Assembly (NCBI GenBank): GCA_030425945.1
Contig: JAUHZL010000074.1
Span: forward strand, 1 to 9,741
Direction of reading: 5' to 3'
Length of the DNA: 9,741 nt
From: Alphaproteobacteria bacterium
GTDB lineage: Bacteria; Pseudomonadota; Alphaproteobacteria; Rhodobacterales; Rhodobacteraceae
In this document: piece after piece, positions 1 to 6,144 of the stretch
Layout of the letters: every line of letters begins with the position of its first letter
Numbering within the stretch: the first letter of the stretch is position 1
Translations under genes and position numbers: made by a program
Notes under the pieces: model-generated
Database searches by the model: none
What the model saw: only the letters and a program-made list of their open reading frames with translations
Told to the model about the DNA's origin: nothing

Positions 1-60
1 ACCATGCGAACCTGGCTGCGGCGCAGCCTGATCGCGCTGAAGGAGTGCCTGAGCCGATGA
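1..60 (+). CDS. ECF RNA polymerase sigma factor, C-terminal fragment
   Basis: The window opens inside a reading frame that ends at the TGA at 58-60. The visible tail is TMRTWLRRSLIALKECLSR. It resembles the extreme C-terminus of region sigma-4.2 in SigK-type ECF sigma factors, where the tail after the -35 recognition helix typically reads like (V/M)xxWIRRSLxxLxECL. The stop codon overlaps the start of the next gene (ATGA), and that gene is an RskA-type anti-sigma factor, so the neighbourhood fits a cognate sigma/anti-sigma pair. Only 19 codons are present, so the identity comes mainly from this motif and the neighbour; regions 2 and 3 lie outside the window. Confidence 0.72.
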   Translation, partial: TMRTWLRRSLIALKECLSR

Positions 61-740
61 GCGACCGGCCCGACATCGACCCCGAAGACAGCGCCGAGGC
101 GGCGGAATACGCCCTCGGCCTGCTCGGCGTGTCCGAACGGGCGGCGTTCGAGGCGCGGCTGGCCGGATCGGCCGTGCTGCGCGCCGAGGTCCGGGACTGG
201 CAGGCGCGCTTCGCCGCGATGGCGCTCGATGAGGTCGAGGCAGTCACTCCGCCGCCCGCCCTGAAGGAGCGCGTGGAGACCGCCCTCTTCCGCGACGCAC
301 GCCCGGCGGGCGGCCGGGTGCGGCAGTGGCTGGCGGGTCTCGGCGCGGCGGCGGCGATGGCGGTCGTGGTCCTGCTGCTGATCCCCGACGCCCCGCAATC
401 CCCGTCCGGGCCGATCTATACCGCCGAGGTGACGGGCGACGCCGGGCTGACGCTGGCCGCGGCCTATGACGCGGGCGCGGGCGTGCTGACGCTGGCACGC
501 CAAAGCGGCGGCGCCGCGCCCGGCCGGGCGCTGGAGCTCTGGCTGATCGCCGGAGACAACCCGCCGGTCTCGCTGGGCGTGCTGCCCGGCACCCCGGAGG
601 TGACGCTGGCGGTCGCGCCCGACCTCGCCGCGGCGCTGGCGGGCGGGCTTCTGGCGGTCTCGGACGAGCCCGAAGGCGGCTCGCCCACCGGGCAGCCGAC
701 CGGCGCGGTGCTGGCCACGGGTCCGCTGACCCTGCTCTGA
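57..740 (+). CDS. RskA-type anti-sigma factor, single-pass membrane protein
   Basis: This 227-residue protein has the layout of anti-sigma-K factors (RskA family). A cytoplasmic helical N-terminus (about 8-80) would bind the ECF sigma factor. One transmembrane helix follows (about 91-109, ending VVVLLLIP). The periplasmic RskA domain (about 118-227) carries the family-like stretches LELWLIAGDNPP, VSLGVLP and LAVSDEPEGGSPTGQPTG. There is no cysteine, so this is not a zinc-type (ZAS/ChrR) anti-sigma factor. The ATG at 57 is preferred because it overlaps the sigma stop as ATGA and has AGGAG at 41-45; a GTG at 45 in frame is the alternative. In this family the sigma factor is usually freed by regulated proteolysis or by a redox signal; which applies here cannot be seen. 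Two fasciclin genes and msrB follow. Confidence 0.88.
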   Translation: MSDRPDIDPEDSAEAAEYALGLLGVSERAAFEARLAGSAVLRAEVRDWQARFAAMALDEVEAVTPPPALKERVETALFRDARPAGGRVRQWLAGLGAAAAMAVVVLLLIPDAPQSPSGPIYTAEVTGDAGLTLAAAYDAGAGVLTLARQSGGAAPGRALELWLIAGDNPPVSLGVLPGTPEVTLAVAPDLAAALAGGLLAVSDEPEGGSPTGQPTGAVLATGPLTLL

Positions 741-762
741 TCCAAAATTTTTCTCTCTGAAA

Positions 763-801
763 CAGGGCGCTGAGAAAAAATCTCGGCGCCCTGAAACTTT
801 T
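763..801 (+). terminator. Hairpin terminator after the anti-sigma gene
   Basis: Arms at 763-774 and 782-793 pair over 12 positions with one G-U, around a 7-nt A-rich loop (775-781). The stem is followed by AAACTTTTC, a short T-run. An A/T-rich stretch (AAAATTTTTCT, 744-754) precedes it, so it may also work in the other direction. It would end the sigma/anti-sigma transcript and leave the fasciclin genes on their own promoter. Confidence 0.65.
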
Positions 802-820
802 CAGACCGCCCTCCCGTGGG
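792..820 (+). promoter_or_regulatory. Possible ECF-type promoter of the fasciclin-msrB genes
   Basis: TGAAACTTTTC begins at 792 and resembles a group-IV sigma -35 element (GAAAC/GGAACTT class). CGTGGG at 815-820 could serve as the -10 after a 17-bp spacer, placing transcription start near 827 and leaving a leader of about 50 nt before the ATG at 877. The site sits just after the hairpin terminator. The natural candidate to read it is the sigma factor encoded upstream. No second copy was seen before the other genes in the run, so this rests on one occurrence. Confidence 0.35.
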
Positions 821-876
821 TTCTGGCAACTCCGGACGATGAGCTGCCGGAGATGACTGCAACAGGAGATACCAGA

Positions 877-1455
877 ATGACACGCCCCCTCTTCACCGTC
901 ACCGCCACCGCAACCGCCCTGTCGCTGGGCCTCGCCGTTGGCGCAGCCTTCGGCGGCAGCCACTCGATGGAAAACCCGATGGTCGGCGGCGCGCCGATGT
1001 TCGCGGACAAGACCATCGTCGAGAACGCGGTGAACTCGGCCGACCACACCACCCTCGTGGCCGCCGTCCAGGCCGCCGGCCTCGTCGAGACGCTGTCGGG
1101 CGAGGGTCCGTTCACCGTCTTCGCGCCCACCAACGCCGCGTTCGAGGCCCTGCCGGAAGGCGCCGTCGCCGACCTGCTGAAGCCCGAGAACAAGGACGCC
1201 CTGACCACCGTGCTGACCTGCCACGTCGTCGCCGCCGACGCGATGTCCGACGCGATCGCGGGCATGATCTCGGATGACGGCGGCATGCATGTCGTCCCGA
1301 CCGTCGGCGGCTGCCAGCTGCAGGCCAAGATGGACGGCGACATGATCACGCTGACCGACGAGAACGGCCGCACCGCGACCGTCACCATCGCCGACGTCAA
1401 GCAGTCGAACGGCGTCATCCACGTGATCGACACCGTCCTGCTGCCCGCCTCGTAA
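877..1455 (+). CDS. Exported fasciclin (FAS1) domain protein, Met-rich copy with two Cys
   Basis: This 192-residue protein is one FAS1 domain behind a Sec-type signal peptide (about 1-27, with the hydrophobic run ALSLGLAVGAAFGG). The family's two conserved blocks are present: FTVFAPTNAAFEALP (79-93) and SNGVIHVIDTVLLP (177-190). FAS1 domains mediate adhesion or binding in the periplasm or at the surface; the bacterial partners are mostly unknown. The mature part has eight Met residues (31, 35, 41, 123, 130, 137, 152, 156) and two Cys (115, 146) that could form a disulfide. The ATG at 877 is chosen because AGGAGAT (864-870) lies 6 nt upstream and the signal peptide starts there; an in-frame start at 853 lacks this support. 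It is a close paralogue of the next gene and probably belongs to the adjacent sigma regulon. Confidence 0.9.
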   Translation: MTRPLFTVTATATALSLGLAVGAAFGGSHSMENPMVGGAPMFADKTIVENAVNSADHTTLVAAVQAAGLVETLSGEGPFTVFAPTNAAFEALPEGAVADLLKPENKDALTTVLTCHVVAADAMSDAIAGMISDDGGMHVVPTVGGCQLQAKMDGDMITLTDENGRTATVTIADVKQSNGVIHVIDTVLLPAS

Positions 1456-1468
1456 GGGCCGCGTCTTC

Positions 1469-1497
1469 CCGGTCCCGGTTGCGAAGCCCGGGACCGG
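1469..1497 (+). terminator. Perfect 10-bp hairpin after the first fasciclin gene
   Basis: CCGGTCCCGG (1469-1478) and CCGGGACCGG (1488-1497) are exact inverted repeats around a 9-nt loop. No T-tract follows, so it may be a weak or partial terminator, or an RNA stability/processing element that sets the first fasciclin's expression apart from its neighbours. Confidence 0.45.
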
Positions 1498-1545
1498 ACC
1501 GCCGGATGTTTCGACCAGTCGCGGCCCGCGTTCCTGGGCCGTATT

Positions 1546-1578
1546 GGGAAGGCGCCGACCCGGCGACGGGGCCTTCCC
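1546..1578 (+). repeat. Inverted repeat in the leader of the second fasciclin gene
   Basis: GGGAAGGC (1546-1553) and GCCTTCCC (1571-1578) are perfect 8-bp arms; three further pairs form inward after one mismatch. A smaller hairpin (CGGCCC 1522-1527 with GGGCCG 1536-1541) lies just upstream. The structure ends 12 nt before the ribosome-binding site at 1591, so it could protect an mRNA 5' end or affect translation. It has no T-tract. Confidence 0.4.
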
Positions 1579-1603
1579 GCCTCTGACAGCGAAAGGACAT
1601 ACC

Positions 1604-2155
1604 ATGACTGCCAGACCCATGACCCTCGCGCTTGCCCTTGCGGTCGGCCTCGGCGCCGGTGCGGCGCAGGCCGCCAATCCCACCGTGGGCGGTGCGCCGA
1701 TGCTCGAGAGCCGCAACATCGTCGAGAACGCGGTGAACTCGCCCATCCACACCACGCTGGTGGCCGCCGTGCAGGCCGCCGACCTGGTGGACACGCTGGC
1801 CAGCCCCGGCCCGTTCACGGTCTTCGCGCCGGTCAATTCCGGCTTCGAGGCGCTGCCCGCGGGCACCGTCGAGGCGCTGCTCCAGCCCGAGAACAAGGGC
1901 ACCCTGCAGAAGATCCTGACCAGCCACGTGGTTGCGGGCGACCTGTCGCTCGACACGATCCGGGCCCGCGCCCGCGCCAACGGCGGTTTCTACCACTTCC
2001 GCGCCGTGTCCGGTGACGCGCTTTCGGCGCAGGTGAAGGGCAACAGCACCTACATCTACGACGAGAGCGGCAATGCCAGCCGCATCACCATCGCCGACGT
2101 GGATCAGTCCAACGGCGTGATCCACGTGATCGAGAACGTCCTGCTGCCGCGCTGA
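1604..2155 (+). CDS. Exported fasciclin (FAS1) domain protein, second copy
   Basis: This 183-residue FAS1 protein has a clear signal peptide with a likely AQA|AN cleavage after residue 23. FTVFAPVNSGFEALP (71-85) and SNGVIHVIENVLLPR (169-183) are the two FAS1 signature blocks. It shares NPxVGGAPM, IVENAVNS, HTTLVAAVQAA and LLxPENK with the preceding fasciclin, so the pair comes from a tandem duplication. The mature part differs from the first copy: no cysteine and only one methionine (33), with a more basic, Tyr-containing middle (RARARANGGFYHFR). The ATG at 1604 follows GAAAGGA (1591-1597) and begins the signal peptide; an in-frame start at 1544 is unlikely. It probably acts in the periplasm or on the surface under the same sigma control; its ligand cannot be inferred. 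Confidence 0.9.
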   Translation: MTARPMTLALALAVGLGAGAAQAANPTVGGAPMLESRNIVENAVNSPIHTTLVAAVQAADLVDTLASPGPFTVFAPVNSGFEALPAGTVEALLQPENKGTLQKILTSHVVAGDLSLDTIRARARANGGFYHFRAVSGDALSAQVKGNSTYIYDESGNASRITIADVDQSNGVIHVIENVLLPR

Positions 2156-2171
2156 CGCGCGCCCGCATCCT

Positions 2172-2213
2172 GCGCGCCTGTTCCTCTGGTCCCCACCTCT
2201 CAAACAGGCGCGC
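2172..2213 (+). repeat. Inverted repeat after the second fasciclin gene
   Basis: GCGCGCCTG (2172-2180) and CAGGCGCGC (2205-2213) are perfect 9-bp arms around a 24-nt pyrimidine-rich loop. GGGTCTT follows, so there is no real T-tract. It may be a weak terminator or a 3'-end stabilising element. Confidence 0.4.
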
Positions 2214-2220
2214 GGGTCTT

Positions 2221-2275
2221 CGGGCCGGGGCGGTCCGTGTCCCCGCGACCGGCCAGCCCCGGCCCGAGCCATTTT
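2221..2275 (+). terminator. Long GC-rich hairpin upstream of msrB, possible attenuator
   Basis: CGGGCCGGGGC (2221-2231) and GCCCCGGCCCG (2256-2266) form a perfect 11-bp stem. Inside it GGTC (2232-2235) can pair with GACC (2247-2250). ATTTT follows at 2271-2275, just before the msrB ribosome-binding site (2285-2291). This may be an intrinsic terminator that reduces read-through from the fasciclins into msrB. Confidence 0.45.
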
Positions 2276-2297
2276 CTCCGACCGAAGGAGGTTTCCC

Positions 2298-2771
2298 ATG
2301 AACCGCCGCACCCTGCTTGCCACTCTCGCCCTGTCGCCGCTGGTCCCGGTCCGCGCCCTGGCCGCCGGGGAGGACTTCGAGGTTCCGCTGACGCCAGACG
2401 AATGGCGCGCGCGCCTGACCGAGACCCAGTTCGCGGTCCTGCGCGAGGAAGAGACCGAGCGTCCCTACACCAGCCCCCTGCTGAAGGAGAGCCGCGCGGG
2501 CACCTACCACTGCCAGGGCTGCGACCTGCCGGTCTATTCCTCCGAGACCAAGTACGACAGCGGCACCGGCTGGCCCTCGTTCTGGGACAGCCTGCCCGAT
2601 GCGATCGGAACCCGCGAGGACCGCACCCTGCTGTTCCAGGTCCGCACCGAGGTCCATTGCCGCCGCTGCGGCGGACATTTCGGCCATGTCTTCGATGACG
2701 GCCCCGACCCGACCGGCAAGCGGCATTGCCTTAACGGCGTCGCGCTGCGCTTTCAGCCCGACGCCGCCTGA
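2298..2771 (+). CDS. msrB: Peptide-methionine (R)-S-oxide reductase MsrB, probably exported
   Basis: MsrB reduces the R epimer of methionine sulfoxide in proteins. This 157-residue copy has the fold's landmarks: two zinc-binding CxxC pairs (Cys72/75 in CQGC, Cys121/124 in CRRCGGHFGHVF), the substrate-pocket block YDSGTGWPSFW (86-96), and the catalytic Cys144 in RHCLNGVALRF. Thr90 occupies the place where many MsrBs carry a resolving Cys, so recycling must use another Cys or an external reductant. Residues 1-22 (MNRRTLLATLALSPLVPVRALA) form an export leader with a twin-arginine-like RRTLL. Tat export would suit a folded, zinc-bound enzyme, but Sec cannot be excluded. AAGGAGG (2285-2291) lies 6 nt before the ATG. 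Its place behind two exported fasciclins suggests repair of oxidised periplasmic proteins. Its last 19 bp overlap the convergent flavoprotein gene. Confidence 0.93.
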   Translation: MNRRTLLATLALSPLVPVRALAAGEDFEVPLTPDEWRARLTETQFAVLREEETERPYTSPLLKESRAGTYHCQGCDLPVYSSETKYDSGTGWPSFWDSLPDAIGTREDRTLLFQVRTEVHCRRCGGHFGHVFDDGPDPTGKRHCLNGVALRFQPDAA

Positions 2772-3955
2772 GCCGCCCGGATCGCGGTGCCCGCGGCCCA
2801 GCCGCTCGACCACGCCCACTGGAAGTTGTAGCCGCCGAGCCAGCCGGTCACGTCGACCACTTCCCCGATGAAGTGGAGGCCCGGCTGGTGGCGGCTTTCC
2901 AGCGTGCGCGCATCGAGCGTGCCGGTCTCGACCCCGCCGAGCGTCACCTCGGCCTTGCGATACCCCTCGGTCCCGGTCGGCTTCAGCCGCCAGTCCTGAA
3001 CGCAGGCGGCGAGGTGCGCGAGTTTCGCATCCGACTGTTCGGCGAGGTTTCCGGCCAGACCGCTCGCCGCCACCCGCGCCGCCGCCAGCCGCTTCGGCAA
3101 GTGCTGCCCCAGCACCGTGACGAGGTCGCGCCGCCCCGCCTCGGCCCGCGCGGCCCTCAGCGCGCCCGGCAGGTCGGTGCCCGGCACCAGCCGGATCGCG
3201 ATCTCGTCGCCCTCGCGCCAGTAGCTCGACACCTGCAGGATGGCCGGCCCCGACAGCCCGCGATGGGTGAACAGGAGCGCCTCGTCGAAGGTGCCGCCGT
3301 TGCAGGCGATGCGCGCCTCCGCCGCGACCCCGGCCAGATCGGTGAAGTCCCCGCCGAAGGTCAGCGGCACGAGGCCCGGCCGCGTCTCGACCAGCGCATG
3401 GCCGAACTGCCGCGCGATCCGGTAGCCAAGGTCGGTGGCGCCGATCTTCGGGATCGACTTGCCGCCCGTCGCCACCACCAGCCGCCGCGCGCGCACCGTC
3501 ACCGGCCGCCCGTCGCGGACCAGCTCCACCCGGAACCGGCTGCCATCATGGCCGATCTCGCCGACGCTGGTGGACAGCCACAGCGCCGCCCCGGCCGCCG
3601 TCATCTCGGCCTGCAGCAGATCGATGATGCGACCCGCGCTGTCGTCGCAGAAGAGCTGGCCCAGCGTCTTTTCGTGCCAGGGCACCCGGTGTTTCGCCAC
3701 GAGGTCGAGGAAATCCCACTGGGTGTAGCGCTTGAGCGCCGACTTCGCGAAATGCGGGTTGCCGGACAGGAACGCCTCGGGCGCGACGTGGAGGTTGGTG
3801 AAATTGCACCGCCCGCCGCCCGAGATGCGGATCTTCTCGCCCGGCGCGGCGCGGTGTTCGACCACGACCGCGCCCGGCCCGGCATGGGCCGCGCACATCA
3901 TCCCGGCCGCCCCCGCGCCGAGGATCAGTGTCCCGATGTCCTCGACGGCGGTCAT
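2753..3955 (-). CDS. BaiN/HI0933-family FAD-dependent flavoprotein (YhiN-like)
   Basis: A 400-residue FAD-binding oxidoreductase of the HI0933/YhiN/BaiN family, probably the proteobacterial subgroup often called the PP_4765 flavoprotein. The N-terminus has a Rossmann motif, GAGAAG (13-18), and the family hallmark GEKIRISGGGRCNFTN (39-54). Further on come VVATGGKSIPKIGATDLGYRI and GLSGPAILQVSSYW. Near the C-terminus GEVVDVTGWLGGYNFQWAWS closes the FAD site. No signal peptide, so it is cytoplasmic. The reaction is undefined for most members; the Clostridium BaiN link to bile acids should not be carried over. Its ATG (3955-3953) overlaps the stop of the upstream SGNH hydrolase gene as ATGA, implying translational coupling. 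Its 3' end runs 19 bp into msrB on the other strand. Confidence 0.9.
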   Translation of the reverse strand: MTAVEDIGTLILGAGAAGMMCAAHAGPGAVVVEHRAAPGEKIRISGGGRCNFTNLHVAPEAFLSGNPHFAKSALKRYTQWDFLDLVAKHRVPWHEKTLGQLFCDDSAGRIIDLLQAEMTAAGAALWLSTSVGEIGHDGSRFRVELVRDGRPVTVRARRLVVATGGKSIPKIGATDLGYRIARQFGHALVETRPGLVPLTFGGDFTDLAGVAAEARIACNGGTFDEALLFTHRGLSGPAILQVSSYWREGDEIAIRLVPGTDLPGALRAARAEAGRRDLVTVLGQHLPKRLAAARVAASGLAGNLAEQSDAKLAHLAACVQDWRLKPTGTEGYRKAEVTLGGVETGTLDARTLESRHQPGLHFIGEVVDVTGWLGGYNFQWAWSSGWAAGTAIRAAQAASG

Positions 3956-6069
3956 TCGGCGGGCACGGCCTCCGGCGCCTCGGTCCCCGGCACCAGCCCG
4001 CCCTCGGCCAGCCGCTTCCACACCGCGTCGGCCATCAGCGTGTGACCGATCAGGTTCGGGTGCATCGTGCCGTGCTGGTCGCCCGAGCCGGTCATCTGGG
4101 TCAGGAAGCTGTCGTTGGCGGTGCGCACCGCGCGGCCGTTCGGGCTCCAGGCATAGGGTTGCCACTCGGAGGGATGCCAGCGCGCGAAGGCCGAGCCGTG
4201 CGTCGGCAGGTTCATCTTCACGCCCTGCCACCAGCCGTGGCCCAGCATCGCGTCCCGCGTGCCGCAGGCGAAGGTGATGCCGGTCACCCGCCCCATGACG
4301 GCAACCTGCCGGCGGAACTGCTCGGTCTGCCCCAGCACCAGCGGGGCCTCCGCGGCAGTCAGGTTCAGCTCCCACTCCTCGGTGACGTCGGTCGGGTCGA
4401 ACGCCTTCAGCGCGTTGAACCCCGAGCGCGGGTCATAGCCCGGCCCGGCCCCCGGCGCGCTTACCGACGACAGGTTCAGCGGGCGGCACGAGACCGCGTC
4501 GGGCGTGTCGGGCGGCAAGGGGTCCCCGGCCCGCAGCGGGTCGGGGTACTGGCCCATCACGATCTGCGGCGGGGTGATCTTCAGGTAGGTCTCCAGCGCC
4601 CGGATCAGCAGGCGGTAGCGCGCGCCGACCCCGCTGTCGGTGCCCCATGTCCCGATCAGGTCGCCGATGTTGTAGCCCATCGCGGCGTCCCGGCGCTGGC
4701 AGTGGCGTGTCGCCTCGGTGTTGCTGGCGTCGTAGCGGAACGCCCCCGCCGGGCAGAAATCGGGCAGCAGCGCCCCGTCCACCCCGGTGTTCAGCGGCGA
4801 CAGGTAATAGCGCACCATGTTGCCGAACCCGATGTCGTTGCCGCCGATCGACAGCAGGACGCGGTCCGGGACGCGCAGCCCGTCCCCGGGACAGACGAGC
4901 AAGCCCCCGCGCGGGGCGGTCTCGTCCTGCCAGTACCGGCGCAGGGTGTTGTCGAACTCGTCGCGCAGGCGCAGGAAGCTGTCCGGTCCCATCCGCCCGA
5001 ACGGCGGGCGCGGCACGTGCAGGCCGCCGCGCCGGTGCAGGGCCCACAGGTTCTGGCCGCCGATCACCTGCGGCGGGGCGCTCTCGTAGGTCAGGCGCGG
5101 CGCGCGGCAGAGGTCCAGCACCGCCGCGTTGATCTGGCTGTAGCGGTTGGCCCCCTCGGCCTCGCCCTTGCCGCGCACGCGCCCCGGCGCGATCTGCGGC
5201 AGGAGCACCCCGTCGAACATCTCGGCCCCGGTGCAGGCATAATGCAGGTAGCTGACCAGCCGGTGCCGGTCCTCCGAGGCGATGCGGAACGCGGTCAGGG
5301 TCTGGTGCGAGAAGAAGCTGCGGTGGCAGCGCTCGTCGAGCCAGCGCGCCTCGCGGTCGATCACCAGCGGGTTCATCCGGGCGAGCCAGGTCGTGCGCCC
5401 GACCGCGCCATCGGCCACGTAGTCCCAGTCCGCGTCCCAGAGCGCGGGCAGGTCCGGGTTGCCCTCGCCCGAGCCGAAACTGTCGCCGAGCGCCACGATC
5501 ACCTCGTGCGTCGGAACCAGCTGCAGCGTGACGCCACCGAGGCCGCCGTCGAAGCGCAGCGATACCGTGGACCCGGCCAGCGCGATGTCGCGGCGGTGCG
5601 GCCGGGTGCAGTCGGCGACCCGGGTCGGCGCGCCGTCCACGGTCCAGATGCACGGGCCCGCGTGGGGATAGGCCAGCCGGACCGCGACCCGGTAGGCGGG
5701 ATCGGTCTCGCGGCGCACGGCCTCGGTGGCGGCGCGGCTGGCGTGCTGCCCGCTGGCATCCCACGGCAGGCGGTCGCGGCGGTTCGTGGCCAGCGCCGCG
5801 GCATATGGCGAGGCGAAGCCGTCCCCGTCCCGCGTCCAGAGCCGCCGGTGCCAGTCCGAGGCGCTTTCGCCCGGGCGGAAGGCATATGCGGCGAAAGTGC
5901 CCTCCGGGTCGTCGAGCCCGGCAAACGGCATGAAGCGCTGGACGATCTCCCAGTCGACCGCCGCCGCGTCCGACAGCGCGAAAGGATCGGCCGTCTGCGC
6001 CGTCGCCGTTCCGGCGGCCAGCGCAAGGACGGCGGCAAGGGCCGCGCGGCGGAACGGAAACAGGGCCAT
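3952..6069 (-). CDS. Large exported SGNH/GDSL-family hydrolase
   Basis: A 705-residue protein starting with a Sec signal peptide (about 1-24, cleavage near TATA-QTA). The SGNH domain begins after an N-terminal region of about 165 residues. Block I is VALGDSFGSGEGNPD, with Ser197 the expected nucleophile. Block III is LLSIGGNDIGFGN, with Asn411. Block V is TMHPNLIGH, with His670 the likely catalytic base. The Asp usually three residues before that His is Gly667, as in Ser-His dyad enzymes like Streptomyces scabies esterase; Asp664 is nearby. Ten cysteines, an even number, suit a disulfide-bonded periplasmic or secreted enzyme. The substrate (ester, acyl or acetyl group) is not evident. The ATG at 6069 is chosen for its signal peptide and GAGGTGA 5 nt upstream; an in-frame start at 6135 would bury the signal. 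It overlaps the flavoprotein gene by 4 bp. Confidence 0.85.
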   Translation of the reverse strand: MALFPFRRAALAAVLALAAGTATAQTADPFALSDAAAVDWEIVQRFMPFAGLDDPEGTFAAYAFRPGESASDWHRRLWTRDGDGFASPYAAALATNRRDRLPWDASGQHASRAATEAVRRETDPAYRVAVRLAYPHAGPCIWTVDGAPTRVADCTRPHRRDIALAGSTVSLRFDGGLGGVTLQLVPTHEVIVALGDSFGSGEGNPDLPALWDADWDYVADGAVGRTTWLARMNPLVIDREARWLDERCHRSFFSHQTLTAFRIASEDRHRLVSYLHYACTGAEMFDGVLLPQIAPGRVRGKGEAEGANRYSQINAAVLDLCRAPRLTYESAPPQVIGGQNLWALHRRGGLHVPRPPFGRMGPDSFLRLRDEFDNTLRRYWQDETAPRGGLLVCPGDGLRVPDRVLLSIGGNDIGFGNMVRYYLSPLNTGVDGALLPDFCPAGAFRYDASNTEATRHCQRRDAAMGYNIGDLIGTWGTDSGVGARYRLLIRALETYLKITPPQIVMGQYPDPLRAGDPLPPDTPDAVSCRPLNLSSVSAPGAGPGYDPRSGFNALKAFDPTDVTEEWELNLTAAEAPLVLGQTEQFRRQVAVMGRVTGITFACGTRDAMLGHGWWQGVKMNLPTHGSAFARWHPSEWQPYAWSPNGRAVRTANDSFLTQMTGSGDQHGTMHPNLIGHTLMADAVWKRLAEGGLVPGTEAPEAVPAE

Positions 6070-6099
6070 GAAATCACCTCGGGCAAGGGCTGGAGCAAG

Positions 6100-6123
6100 G
6101 CCCGCAGGGTCCGACCGGCGGGC
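6100..6123 (-). repeat. Hairpin between the J-domain and SGNH hydrolase genes
   Basis: Arms at 6100-6108 and 6115-6123 pair over 8 of 9 positions around a 6-nt loop. No T-tract follows on the minus strand, so termination would be inefficient. It may only partly separate the J-domain gene from the hydrolase/flavoprotein pair. Confidence 0.3.
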
Positions 6124-6144
6124 AAGTCCTGTCAAGTCAGGCCC

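Noticed and set aside
244..1980. 578-codon open frame on the minus strand
   Set aside because: It runs antisense to the anti-sigma and fasciclin genes, is Arg/Ala/Pro-rich, and has no family resemblance.
3956..4375. N-terminal extension of the flavoprotein reading frame
   Set aside because: The frame stays open upstream, but the FAD-binding motif should be near the N-terminus. The ATG at 3955 overlaps the hydrolase stop as expected, and the extension is a shadow of the hydrolase gene.
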